A stretch of DNA of 64,000 nucleotides from Candidatus Delongbacteria bacterium. Its GTDB lineage: Bacteria > CAIWAD01. Position numbers and translations under genes: made by a program. Location of the stretch: contig JACKCN010000002.1 in NCBI GenBank assembly GCA_020634015.1, positions 434,001-498,000 of the forward strand, read 5' to 3'. Shown here in pieces: positions 54,990 through 63,624 of this stretch; position 1 is the first letter of the stretch, and each line of letters starts with the position of its first letter. The notes beneath the pieces were generated by a model. That model was not told the origin of the DNA. It was given only the letters and a program-made list of their open reading frames with translations, and did not search any database.

Positions 54990-56221
54990 GATCCATGGGC
55001 TGGGAGCTGTTCGTAGCCACACGCCAGTTGCGCTCCGGACACAGTCTCGGATTCATCTCGGTGATCACCTGGTTCTCCGTGCTTGGCATCACCATCGGCA
55101 CGGCGGCACTGATCATCGTGATCTCCGTGATGAGTGGTTTCGAGACCGAGGTCCGTGACCGGATCATCGGGCTGGACGCGCACGTGCGGGTCCGTTCCTA
55201 CCTTGAAAGCGGCATTGTCGATCCCTCGACCGTTCAGACCATTCTTGCCGGGATTCCCGAAATCCAGGCCAGCAGCCCCTATATCCTTGAAAAGGGCATG
55301 CTGAGCCATCGGGGGGCCACGGAAGGAGCGGTCATCCGGGGAGTGGATCCCGAGAGTTATTCGCGTGTCACGGATCTTTCGCAGCACACGATCGACGGCG
55401 TGCCCGACCTGGTGACCCACCAGGGCAGCCTGCCACCGATCGTGCTGGGGCGTTACCTGGCGGCCAATCTGAGTGCGACGCCCGGTGATACCCTGCTGTT
55501 GATTTCCCCCGTGGGCGTGGTCAGTGCCTTCAGCCAACCCGTCGTGAAGCGTTTTGTCGTGAGTGCGATTTTCGAACTCGGGATCTACGAGTTCGACGAT
55601 GTGATCGCGATGGTGTCCATCACCGAGGCCCAGTCCCTCTTCCGCATGGGAGAATCGGTCACGGGTTTCGAGTGCCGACTGAAGGACCTGGATCGCGCCA
55701 GTGCCGTGAAAGCGGCCATTGAAGAACAATTGCAGTACCCGTACTGTGCCTGGACCTGGTTCGAGATGCACAAGAACCTGTTCAGCATGATGAAACTGGA
55801 AAAGTGGATGATGTTCATGATGCTGCTGCTGATCCTGCTGGTGGCGGCGTTCAACATCGTGGCCACCCTGACCATGACGGCCATGGAGCGCAGACGCGAC
55901 ATCGGCATACTCAAGGCCATGGGAGCCAACCGGACCAGCATCCGCAAGGTCTTCGTGATCCAGGGTCTGGTCCTGGGCGGAGGCGGCACCCTGCTGGGTA
56001 CGGCCATTGGTCTGCTCGTTTGCTGGATCCAGATTCGCTGGCAGGTGCTGAGCCTGCCCCCGGACGTGTATTTCATCAATGCTCTGCCCGTCGAACTGCG
56101 TCCTCTGGACATTGCCCTGACCAGCCTGAGTGCCCTGGTGCTGAGCCTGCTGGCGACCCTGTATCCGGCCAACCGGGCGGCAAGCCTGGACCCGGTGGAG
56201 GCGATCCGTGACGCAGACTGA
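54986..56221 (+). CDS. Lipoprotein-releasing ABC permease (LolC/LolE/FtsX type)
   Basis: A 411-residue inner-membrane permease for moving lipoproteins to the outer membrane. The topology is that of the family: helix 1 near residues 22-48 (FSVLGITIGTAALIIVISVMSGF), a large periplasmic domain (~50-270), then three helices (~275-400), including LLLILLVAAFNIVATLTM and the coupling segment RRRDIGILKAMGANRTSIRKVF. A single LolC/E gene suggests a homodimer (LolF-like). GTG start overlapping lysS; a second start, ATG at 54995, is possible. lolD follows with a 14-base overlap. Confidence 0.9.
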   Translation: MRSMGWELFVATRQLRSGHSLGFISVITWFSVLGITIGTAALIIVISVMSGFETEVRDRIIGLDAHVRVRSYLESGIVDPSTVQTILAGIPEIQASSPYILEKGMLSHRGATEGAVIRGVDPESYSRVTDLSQHTIDGVPDLVTHQGSLPPIVLGRYLAANLSATPGDTLLLISPVGVVSAFSQPVVKRFVVSAIFELGIYEFDDVIAMVSITEAQSLFRMGESVTGFECRLKDLDRASAVKAAIEEQLQYPYCAWTWFEMHKNLFSMMKLEKWMMFMMLLLILLVAAFNIVATLTMTAMERRRDIGILKAMGANRTSIRKVFVIQGLVLGGGGTLLGTAIGLLVCWIQIRWQVLSLPPDVYFINALPVELRPLDIALTSLSALVLSLLATLYPANRAASLDPVEAIRDAD

Positions 56222-56897
56222 GTCCACCGTGGTATTGAGTGCCCAGCAGCTGGGCAAGGCCTTTCCGATTCCCGGAGGAGAGCTGCGGCTCTTCGAAGGG
56301 CTGGATCTTGACATCCACAGCGGCGAACTGCTGGCTGTGACCGGACGCAGCGGGGCGGGCAAGTCCACCCTGCTGCACATCCTCGGGGGCATGCAGGCCC
56401 CCAGCGAAGGCCGGGTGCTTGTTGGCGACGAAGACCTGTACCGCTGTGGTGAGAAGCGGCGTGCGGCGATCTGCGGCCAACGATTCGGATTCGTGTTCCA
56501 GTCCCATCACCTGCTGCCCGGCTTCGATGCCCTGGAGAATGTGCTGCTGCCCGCCGCGATCGCGGGGACGGCCATGCACACCGCCAGGGAACGTGCCCGG
56601 TGGCTGCTGTCACGTTTTGGCCTGTCGGGGCGCGAAGATCATCTGCCTTCCCGGCTGTCCGGTGGCGAGTGCCAGAGAGTGAGTCTGGCGCGGGCCCTGG
56701 TCAATTCCCCCTCCATTGTGTTTGCCGATGAACCGACCGGAAATCTGGACCTGGCCAACGCGGACAGTGTCCTGACGGCTCTTTCCGAGGTGGTGCGCGA
56801 AGACGGCGGCAGCGTCGTGATCGTGACCCACGACCCGCGCGTGACCCAGGTCGCGCACCGGGTGCTGTCTCTGGATGACGGTCGAATCAACGGATAA
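56208..56897 (+). CDS. lolD: Lipoprotein-releasing ABC ATPase LolD
   Basis: A 229-residue ATPase driving the permease upstream. Walker A GRSGAGKSTLL is near residue 45, a Q-loop lies in FVFQSHHLLPGFDALENVL, the signature LSGGECQRVSLARAL is near 150, Walker B SIVFADEPTGNLD follows, and the H-loop is VTHDPRV. The FQxxxLLPxFxALENV segment is characteristic of the LolD/MacB subgroup. The GTG start lies within the end of the permease gene. Confidence 0.93.
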   Translation: MTQTESTVVLSAQQLGKAFPIPGGELRLFEGLDLDIHSGELLAVTGRSGAGKSTLLHILGGMQAPSEGRVLVGDEDLYRCGEKRRAAICGQRFGFVFQSHHLLPGFDALENVLLPAAIAGTAMHTARERARWLLSRFGLSGREDHLPSRLSGGECQRVSLARALVNSPSIVFADEPTGNLDLANADSVLTALSEVVREDGGSVVIVTHDPRVTQVAHRVLSLDDGRING

Positions 56898-56940
56898 CGT
56901 GTGGACGTCCTCGGGCGCTCCGCACAAGTGGAGGTGTCCG

Positions 56941-57327
56941 ATGATTTGCCAAGGTTGCAATCAGAATCCCGCAGTCGCGGAACGGGGCATCGGTCCCCAC
57001 CGACTGCACGTGTGCATCCAGTGCCTCGCGCGCCCCGGACTGCACCATCTAACCCACTGGCGGCTCACGCTGCCCTCGCCCGACACGCGGCGCTGTCCCA
57101 CTTGTTATCTGGGCTGGGACGAGTTCGCCCGCACTCTCCGCTATGGCTGCCCCGACTGTCGCACGGCCTTCGAACCCGCGCTGGCCTCGCTGCTCTCCGC
57201 CTTGCACGACAGCCCCGGAGAACGTCCCACGGGATCACGCGAAGTCCAGGAGATCGAACTCTCGCTGGCGCTGCTGATCGAAGACTATGAACTGGCCGCG
57301 CGCCTGAGAGACGAGATGGACCAATGA
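56941..57327 (+). CDS. mcsA: McsA-like zinc and UvrB/UvrC-motif protein
   Basis: A 128-residue protein beginning MICQGCNQNPAV, the classical McsA start. Four CxxC motifs (CQGC, CIQC, CPTC, CPDC) form two zinc-binding units, and a C-terminal UvrB/UvrC motif (EIELSLALLIEDYELAARLRDEM) closes the protein. In Firmicutes McsA activates the arginine kinase McsB in the Clp stress-proteolysis pathway. The ATG at 56941 follows GGAGG, making it clearly the start. It overlaps the McsB-like gene by four bases; no clpC or ctsR lies alongside. Confidence 0.88.
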   Translation: MICQGCNQNPAVAERGIGPHRLHVCIQCLARPGLHHLTHWRLTLPSPDTRRCPTCYLGWDEFARTLRYGCPDCRTAFEPALASLLSALHDSPGERPTGSREVQEIELSLALLIEDYELAARLRDEMDQ

Positions 57328-58352
57328 ATACTGACGAATTGATTCCCACCCTGCGCCGCCGACTGCCCGCCTGGTCCCCCGCGGACTCGGGAGAACTGCT
57401 GTACGGTCGCCTGCGCCTGAGCCTCAACCTCAACGGACTGCCCTTTCCCGCGCGACTCGGCTCGGCGGAACGGCAGGCCCTGCACAGTTATGTGCTGGGG
57501 CGTGAGGATCTGCTTGAAGGCCTGGAGTTGCGCTGCACCCTGGGCGAAATGCCTCCCGATGAGCAGGAGTTCCTCGAGGAACGCTGGCTGGCCGAGCCCG
57601 GTGGCATCGGTCAGGGCGACGCGGAGCTGCTGCTGGCCTGCGACGAGCACGGCGGCATGCTGGTGGGAGCCCATGATCACCTGAGTTTTCATGTGATCGG
57701 CACATGCGAGGAATTGCTGAGCGGACTGAACTGGCTGGACAGCCGCCGCCGCATGCTGGAGCAGAGCCCGGGCCTGGCCCTGGGACGTCAGGGCGAACTG
57801 GTGGTCAGCTCACCCTTCCTCTGCGGACACGGCACCCTGCTCTCCCTGGTGTTGCACCTGCCCGGCCTGGCCTGGTGGGGCCAGATCGAGAGCACGCTGG
57901 ATCCGCTGTACGACGAAGGCTTCAGCTACCGCACCTGGCAGGAAGGCTTTGGCGACTTCATCCTGCTGGAGAACCTGAGCGCCCAGAACGATCCCGACCC
58001 GCGCACCCTGCTCAACCGCGCCCTCGAGATCCTCAACCCCGTCTTCGCGCGCGAGTCCAACGCCCGCGCCGAGCTGCGCGCCCACCGCGAGCTGGAACTG
58101 CAGGACCGGATCCACCGCGCCCTCGCCCTCTGCGCCGGCAGCCGGATGATGTCCTACAGCGAGTTCGTCGAGCACGCCTCGATGCTGCGCCTGGCCAGCC
58201 AGATGGGCCACAGCCTGCCCTGCCCGATCAGCCCCCTGCTGCTGGAACTGGCCCCCGCCCACCTCCAGCAATCCTCGGGCGAGAGCGGCGACGGCCGCCG
58301 CATGGCCCGCCTGCGGGCGGATCGGCTGCGGGAGGTGTTTGGAAAGGGCTGA
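57324..58352 (+). CDS. McsB-like protein arginine kinase homologue with lost catalytic residues
   Basis: 342 residues, aligning with McsB through most of its length: GRLRLSLNL (for SSRIRLARN), the DHL after the NEED position, LHLPGL, and an LRADRLREVF ending. The residues required for guanidino-kinase chemistry are gone. The NEEDH motif reads GAHDH (residues 115-119), and CPTNVGTGLRASVM reads SPFLCGHGTLLSLV, losing the active-site Cys, the Asn and the nucleotide-binding Arg. The RxxxGEGSE segment is also replaced (RTWQEGFGD). It is probably a pseudokinase that keeps a binding or adaptor role with McsA. No frameshift is seen, so the gene is maintained. Confidence 0.78.
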   Translation: MNTDELIPTLRRRLPAWSPADSGELLYGRLRLSLNLNGLPFPARLGSAERQALHSYVLGREDLLEGLELRCTLGEMPPDEQEFLEERWLAEPGGIGQGDAELLLACDEHGGMLVGAHDHLSFHVIGTCEELLSGLNWLDSRRRMLEQSPGLALGRQGELVVSSPFLCGHGTLLSLVLHLPGLAWWGQIESTLDPLYDEGFSYRTWQEGFGDFILLENLSAQNDPDPRTLLNRALEILNPVFARESNARAELRAHRELELQDRIHRALALCAGSRMMSYSEFVEHASMLRLASQMGHSLPCPISPLLLELAPAHLQQSSGESGDGRRMARLRADRLREVFGKG

Positions 58353-58378
58353 TGATCTGCGACTCACTTTGGATTGAC

Positions 58379-58431
58379 AGAACGACCCGACACTCCTGAA
58401 TGGATTGTCGGGCCGTTCTGTTCTGTTCTGC
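58379..58431 (+). terminator. Probable rho-independent terminator after the mcsAB pair
   Basis: Fourteen-base arms AGAACGACCCGACA and TGTCGGGCCGTTCT (one mismatch) with a 13-base loop are followed by GTTCTGTTCTG, a broken T-rich tail. Confidence 0.65.
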
Positions 58432-58581
58432 CGCACAGGACCTGCAAGGATTCGGCGGCGCCCTTGAAGTCTCCTGGAAACACATGCATTGCTCTGGTGT
58501 GGGCGATTCGTGCGTTTGGCAGTATCGATTCTGGCTGAACCATTCCAGGTCTTGTTCCCGCCGTCCGATTGGTCCATATTG

Positions 58582-58593
58582 AGGAACGTTCCT
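58582..58593. promoter_or_regulatory. Palindrome upstream of the sensor-kinase genes
   Basis: A perfect 12-base palindrome AGGAACGTTCCT lies 28 bases before the first kinase start and just after an AT-rich CATATT. It could be an operator for the downstream regulatory genes; this is pattern evidence only. Confidence 0.35.
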
Positions 58594-58621
58594 GTCGCTT
58601 CAAGAACTCCCCGGACCCATT

Positions 58622-61033
58622 GTGCCAGACCCTGACCACAGCCCGCGCCTGCGACGACGAAAGCTGTTCCTGCAAAGCTGGCGGGATGTGCTTCTCCGGG
58701 GACTCAGCAGTCTGCTGGCCTTCGGTTGCCTGTTCGGGGTCATCGCTGAACTGTGGTTGAATCCATCTCCGCCCTTCGCTCTCGAATTGCTCGAAACCCG
58801 CCACGCATCCTCCAGTGTCACCTTTGCGGATATGGATGGTGACGGCTTGCGGGATCGCCTGATCGCCGTGGAGGATTCGGCCTATGCAGCCTCTTTCATC
58901 ACTCTGTACGGAACACATGATTTGCGCAGGGGGGAGGCGCAGACCTACTTCCGCGGCAAGCAGATCATTGGACGGCTGTCCGTGCTGCACGATCGCCATG
59001 GGCACCTCCTGCTGGTTGCCAATACGGTGGAAGACAGCCTGGCGCGCATTGGTCTGGCCCTGGAAGATTCCACGGGTCAGACAGTCTGGCATGACATACT
59101 GGTTACGCCGATCACGGCTGAGCAGCGCCGCCGCAGGATCTTTCCGATGGCTGCCCAAGCTGTCTGGACCGCGGATTCAACACGAATCGTGCTGCCTGTC
59201 TTCGGGAACTATCAGTCCTGGCGTGGAACGATCGTTGTAGACCCAGCGCATCCATCTGACCCCATGATGTTTCCCAACGGACTCGGCATGCAGGAGATGT
59301 CGGGGCCAATTCCGGCACCCAATGGACGAGCATGGTTCGCCTGCGGCCGCAGCGCGGCTGGAAACAGGGTTCTGCTTGGGGGCTTTGAAGATGATCACGC
59401 CCGCGTACACGGATTCGACCCCGATTCCGGTTACACCACCTGCCTGGATCTGATCGGATTCAAGGATCTCACCTATGCAAGCATTCCCGGAAATCCTCGT
59501 GTCCTGATTCTGGTGTCTGGGTATGAAAAGGGAAATCAAACTGTAGCGGATTGCTTCATCTGGAATCCGGTCAGTGATTCACTGCTTTGGAGTGGTGTGC
59601 TCCATGCGGGCCGAGGTCAGTTCCAATTGATGGGTGAGTCCATCTGGTTTCTGGGCGAAGATGGAGGCCTGTGGACGCTGGCTCCCAACGATTCGCAACC
59701 ACGGCAGAATGCACGGTTGCCGTTGCAGGATACGTGGACGAGTCGGCCCGTGGGCGGAGCATGGCTTTCTGTCACCCCAGCCAAACATGCCAAGTTGTTC
59801 AGCCACGAGGGACGGCAGCTCGCGTCAATGCCCTTCGATGCGAGGGTGTTGTCTGCTGCTCTCGAAGAGGGGCATGTGCTTGCTCCAGGATCCATCCTCC
59901 TGATTCATTGTCTATCCACGAACGATCTGTATACGGTCCTTCGTTTGCGACTCCTGGAGATCCCGTTGATCGAACGGGTGATGTCAAACGCCTTGTCCCG
60001 CTGGGCGCTGGCCATAGCAAGTCTGGTTTTCCTTCTGCTGCTGGCCCGCAGGCTTGGCACCCAGGAAACTCTGTTGCGTCAGGTTCTGCAACCGGGCAAT
60101 CGTGCTGTTGGAATCTTCGATGGATCGTTGCGGCTGGTCTATGAGAACTCAGCTTTCGCCGAGGAGCTGTCCGATCCAGCCCGAGTCGCATCTTTGTTGT
60201 CTCTGGCCGATGGATCACAGCCGGCTCCACTGCGCCTGGAGGATGGACTCCGCCGGATGATCTGGCATCGCCGGCTGCATGTGCGCAGCCGTGGACGAAA
60301 GCCCTGGACCATCCTCGAAGGAGAAGACCTGAGTCTTGAGCGCGAGAACGAGCAGCAGCGACTCTTCCTGATGAAACTGGCCGTGATGGCCCACGACCTG
60401 AAGGCACCTCTCACGCCCATCCGCCTGCAGGCCGAAGGTATTGAAGATGCACTGCCCATGTTGCCCCCTGAAGTGGCAGGGAGAGTGCGACACGCCCTGG
60501 GCGAGATCGACCGTCAGGTCGAACGCAGCCTGCAGCTGATCACCCGCTTCATGGGCATGGCCCGAACCGAATTCGAGCTGAGTCCCGTAAGCCTGCCCGA
60601 CATCGCGCGAGCTGCAATGAACGAACTTGAGAGCATGGGATGGCCCGAGCTTGACACACGCCTGGTGTACGACAGCTCAGTCAGCCATGTGGCCGAAGCC
60701 GAAGGCGATGTGCTCCAACTGGCTCTCTTCGAGCTGCTGTTGAACGCGGCTCAGTCAATGGAAGGTCAGGTCAGTCTGCTGCTGACTCTGAGCAGTGGTC
60801 ATGAGGGCAGCACTCTGAGAGTTGAGGACAATGGCCCGGGTATTCCCGAAGCCGATCTGGCACGCGTGCTTGAGCCCGGCTACACCACGCGCGCCAAGGG
60901 CACCGGATTCGGCTTGTACTTCGTCAAACGAGTGCTGGAGAGGATGGGTGGCGGAATCGAGATTCACAATCGACCTGAGGGAGGTGTCGCGGTTCGGGTG
61001 AATCTGCAGGCGCCAGGCAAGGAGTCACGATAA
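58622..61033 (+). CDS. Sensor histidine kinase with large periplasmic sensor (copy 1)
   Basis: 803 residues. A membrane helix near residues 25-45 (LLRGLSSLLAFGCLFGVIAEL) and a second near 460-480 (LAIASLVFLLLLA) bracket a periplasmic domain of about 410 residues, beta-rich and starting with an FG-GAP-like FADMDGDGLRDRL. A PAS-like linker (~495-570) leads to the kinase: the phospho-acceptor His591 in MAHDLKAPLTP, N box ELLLNAAQSM, G1 VEDNGPGIP and G2 GTGFGLYFVK. The fold resembles NtrB/WalK-type kinases. GTG start. The ligand is unknown. It is followed directly by a paralogue and by a response regulator. Confidence 0.88.
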   Translation: MPDPDHSPRLRRRKLFLQSWRDVLLRGLSSLLAFGCLFGVIAELWLNPSPPFALELLETRHASSSVTFADMDGDGLRDRLIAVEDSAYAASFITLYGTHDLRRGEAQTYFRGKQIIGRLSVLHDRHGHLLLVANTVEDSLARIGLALEDSTGQTVWHDILVTPITAEQRRRRIFPMAAQAVWTADSTRIVLPVFGNYQSWRGTIVVDPAHPSDPMMFPNGLGMQEMSGPIPAPNGRAWFACGRSAAGNRVLLGGFEDDHARVHGFDPDSGYTTCLDLIGFKDLTYASIPGNPRVLILVSGYEKGNQTVADCFIWNPVSDSLLWSGVLHAGRGQFQLMGESIWFLGEDGGLWTLAPNDSQPRQNARLPLQDTWTSRPVGGAWLSVTPAKHAKLFSHEGRQLASMPFDARVLSAALEEGHVLAPGSILLIHCLSTNDLYTVLRLRLLEIPLIERVMSNALSRWALAIASLVFLLLLARRLGTQETLLRQVLQPGNRAVGIFDGSLRLVYENSAFAEELSDPARVASLLSLADGSQPAPLRLEDGLRRMIWHRRLHVRSRGRKPWTILEGEDLSLERENEQQRLFLMKLAVMAHDLKAPLTPIRLQAEGIEDALPMLPPEVAGRVRHALGEIDRQVERSLQLITRFMGMARTEFELSPVSLPDIARAAMNELESMGWPELDTRLVYDSSVSHVAEAEGDVLQLALFELLLNAAQSMEGQVSLLLTLSSGHEGSTLRVEDNGPGIPEADLARVLEPGYTTRAKGTGFGLYFVKRVLERMGGGIEIHNRPEGGVAVRVNLQAPGKESR
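60344..60951 (+). repeat. Duplicated kinase-domain segment, copy 1
   Basis: About 608 bases covering the dimerisation, phospho-acceptor and ATP-binding parts of the first kinase. By eye it differs from 62752-63359 at roughly two dozen positions, many of them silent, whereas the sequences on both sides are clearly diverged. Confidence 0.85.
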
Positions 61034-63441
61034 CGTCGCGCCCCTGGATTCAAATCCGCCGAAGGAACTTTTTCCTGCAATCCCTCGGCAGCTGGTTGCT
61101 GCGGGGAGTCGGGACATTGCTTCTGTTCGCGCTGGTCGCAGGCCTGATTGGCGAGCTGTGGCTCAAACCAAGCCCCTTGTTGACAGCCGAGGTCCTCGAG
61201 GAATCCGATGTCGTCGAACCCTTCGGGACCTTTGACTTCAGCAACGACGGCTGGCTGGACTGGGTGTCACACACCATGAATCCGTCGTACAAGGCCAGCT
61301 TGGTCGTCAACATGCTCCCGGATGACTCAAGCCGGGCTGAGGCGGACTTCCAGTTCTATTTTCCTGGAAAGCATGTGGTGGGTCAGGCGGACCCGGTACA
61401 GGCAGCGACCGGGATCCTGATCCACACCACGTCGCGAACTGACTCAACCGTCTGGTTCTCGCGACTGACGATTGACAAGGAAGGGCATTCTTCAAGAGAG
61501 GACACCCTGCTGTTCGATGGAACACGAGCAGACTTGTCCAATATTGCATTTCCAGCCATTTGCGGTTTGCCGATCCGCTTCCCGGGGACCAGCCGCCTGT
61601 TGATTCCACTCTGGGGAAACTTCATGGCCTGGCGTGGTGCCGTCATCACGGACATGCAGGACTTCAGTCACCTCACGCTTGTCCCGGCCGGAGTGGGGAT
61701 GAGCCTGGCAGATACCCTGGCCGTACGCATGCCGGATGGACGGCAATTGCTGCTGGCATACGGCAGTGGCTCGAACAACGGCAACACACTGGGCGGCTTT
61801 CCTGACACGGGCAGCTGGATGTTTCTGGTGGACCCAGACAGCGGTATTGTCAGGCACAGGCACATGGCTGCATTCAAGAGCATGCGTGCGACTCTGTTTC
61901 CGGATCAAAGGCATGTCATGCTGACCGGTGGCCAGCTCTATGATGGACAGGAAGCCACACCGACCCTTCTGGTCTGGGACAGCTGGACCGATTCTCTGGC
62001 ACTCGCGGAAAAATTGCCACTGCAGAATCCAACACAGCCGGTTCGTTGTGGAGATGAGCTTCTCTGGTTCGACGGAGAACATCAGGTCTGGGTCGCGACA
62101 CCTTCCCAGTTGCGGGCACGAAAACTCTACGAGTTGCCGCTGAGCCGTTTTGCCACCGTCCGCTCCAGCGGAGACAGCTGGGTGATCTGGGACGGTGCGA
62201 ACATGGCACTTGTCCGTTGCCATGATGGGCGATTGCTCATGCGCTTGCCAAGTTCCATCAAGGGGGGGCGAGTATGGTTGGAGCAGCCGCCTGCGGCGGA
62301 TCTTCCCCGGCGCTTGACCTGGCTGCGAAGCACGACACAGATCGGAATCAGTCGCGCCAGGACCTTTGTGCTTCAGCCTGTGTCATTCATCCATCGCTGG
62401 ATCACACACCCTTTCCTGCTCGCGAGCTTGTTGCCGGGTATCGTGGTTTTCCTCTTGCTTCTGGGAATCCGGATGTTCGCCCAGGAGAGACTGTTGCGCA
62501 GGTTGGTGCCCCAGCAGGAGGCCGCGACCGGACTGCTGGACGACCGGAATCGTCTGGTGTATGCCAATGATCTGCTGGAGGAGATCCTCGAGGACAACGG
62601 AGATCGGATTCCGGATCCGGAATGGCTGTTGGCGCAACCCATGGAAGCCCAGTACCGAGGCCGGGATCTGCGCTGGAGCATGCGTCAGGTGCCACGTCGA
62701 TTCGGGAGCTCCTGGATCCAGTTGATGGGCAATGATGTCACTCATGCACGCGAGAATGAGCAGCAACGCTTGTTCCTGATGAAACTGGCCGTGATGGCCC
62801 ACGACCTGAAGGCACCTCTCACGCCCATCCGCCTGCAGGCCGAAGGTATTGAAGATGCACTGCCCATGTTGCCCCCTGAAGTGGCAGGGAGAGTGCGACA
62901 CGCCCTGGGCGAGATCGACCGTCAGGTCGAACGCAGCCTGCAGCTGATAACCCGCTTCATGGGCATGGCCCGAACCGAATTCGAGCTGAGTCCCGTAAGC
63001 CTGCCCGACATTGCGCGAGCCGCAATGAGCGAACTGGAGAGCATGGGCTGGCCCGAGCTTGACACACGCCTGGTGTACGACAGCTCAGTCAGCCATGTGG
63101 CCGAGGCCGAGGGCGATGTGCTCCAACTGGCCCTGTTCGAGCTGCTGTTGAACGCGGCTCAGTCAATGGAAGGTCGGGGCAGACTGCTGCTGACTCTGAG
63201 CAGTGGTCCTGAGGGCAGCACTCTGAGAGTTGAAGACAATGGCCCGGGCATTCCCGAAGCCAATCTGGCACGCGTGCTTGAGCCCGGCTACACCACGCGA
63301 GCCAAGGGCACAGGATTCGGCTTGTACTTCGTCAAACGGGTCCTGGAGAGGATGGGTGGCGATCTCCTCTTGAGCAATAGCGGAGCGGGCGGGCTGACGG
63401 CCATCGTCACATTCAAGGGCCAATCGTCCGCTCGGTCCTGA
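61030..63441 (+). CDS. Sensor histidine kinase with large periplasmic sensor (copy 2), probable ATA start
   Basis: 803 residues if started at the ATA at 61030. The first conventional start (TTG at 61096) would remove 22 residues that match copy 1 (RRRNFFLQS against RRRKLFLQS). AAGGAG lies 5 bases before the ATA. Topology and domain order equal those of copy 1: two membrane helices (~26-46 and ~460), a ~410-residue periplasmic beta domain with only scattered similarity to copy 1, and the kinase with His591 in MAHDLKAPLTP, ELLLNAAQSM, VEDNGPGIP and GTGFGLYFVK. The kinase half is almost identical to copy 1 at the DNA level, so both probably phosphorylate the same regulator while sensing different signals. 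Confidence 0.85.
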   Translation: MTSRPWIQIRRRNFFLQSLGSWLLRGVGTLLLFALVAGLIGELWLKPSPLLTAEVLEESDVVEPFGTFDFSNDGWLDWVSHTMNPSYKASLVVNMLPDDSSRAEADFQFYFPGKHVVGQADPVQAATGILIHTTSRTDSTVWFSRLTIDKEGHSSREDTLLFDGTRADLSNIAFPAICGLPIRFPGTSRLLIPLWGNFMAWRGAVITDMQDFSHLTLVPAGVGMSLADTLAVRMPDGRQLLLAYGSGSNNGNTLGGFPDTGSWMFLVDPDSGIVRHRHMAAFKSMRATLFPDQRHVMLTGGQLYDGQEATPTLLVWDSWTDSLALAEKLPLQNPTQPVRCGDELLWFDGEHQVWVATPSQLRARKLYELPLSRFATVRSSGDSWVIWDGANMALVRCHDGRLLMRLPSSIKGGRVWLEQPPAADLPRRLTWLRSTTQIGISRARTFVLQPVSFIHRWITHPFLLASLLPGIVVFLLLLGIRMFAQERLLRRLVPQQEAATGLLDDRNRLVYANDLLEEILEDNGDRIPDPEWLLAQPMEAQYRGRDLRWSMRQVPRRFGSSWIQLMGNDVTHARENEQQRLFLMKLAVMAHDLKAPLTPIRLQAEGIEDALPMLPPEVAGRVRHALGEIDRQVERSLQLITRFMGMARTEFELSPVSLPDIARAAMSELESMGWPELDTRLVYDSSVSHVAEAEGDVLQLALFELLLNAAQSMEGRGRLLLTLSSGPEGSTLRVEDNGPGIPEANLARVLEPGYTTRAKGTGFGLYFVKRVLERMGGDLLLSNSGAGGLTAIVTFKGQSSARS
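62752..63359 (+). repeat. Duplicated kinase-domain segment, copy 2
   Basis: Second member of the direct repeat whose first copy is at 60344-60951; offset 2408 bases, same frame. Similarity ends abruptly after the ERMGG codons, where the two C-termini become unrelated. Confidence 0.85.
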
Positions 63442-63624
63442 GTTGATCATTGTGCTCTTGCATGGCTGCGCTGCCGTTGCGGAAACTCCTGCGCCAAACC
63501 GTCACCAGACTTTCCACAATGCCTGCTCGCCAGTACAATTTCATTCAAAACAATCAGTTGCCCGAATGATGGCTGCACGCATCAATTGGCACGGTTCTCG
63601 CCAATCCCTGAGGAGATGACTCCA

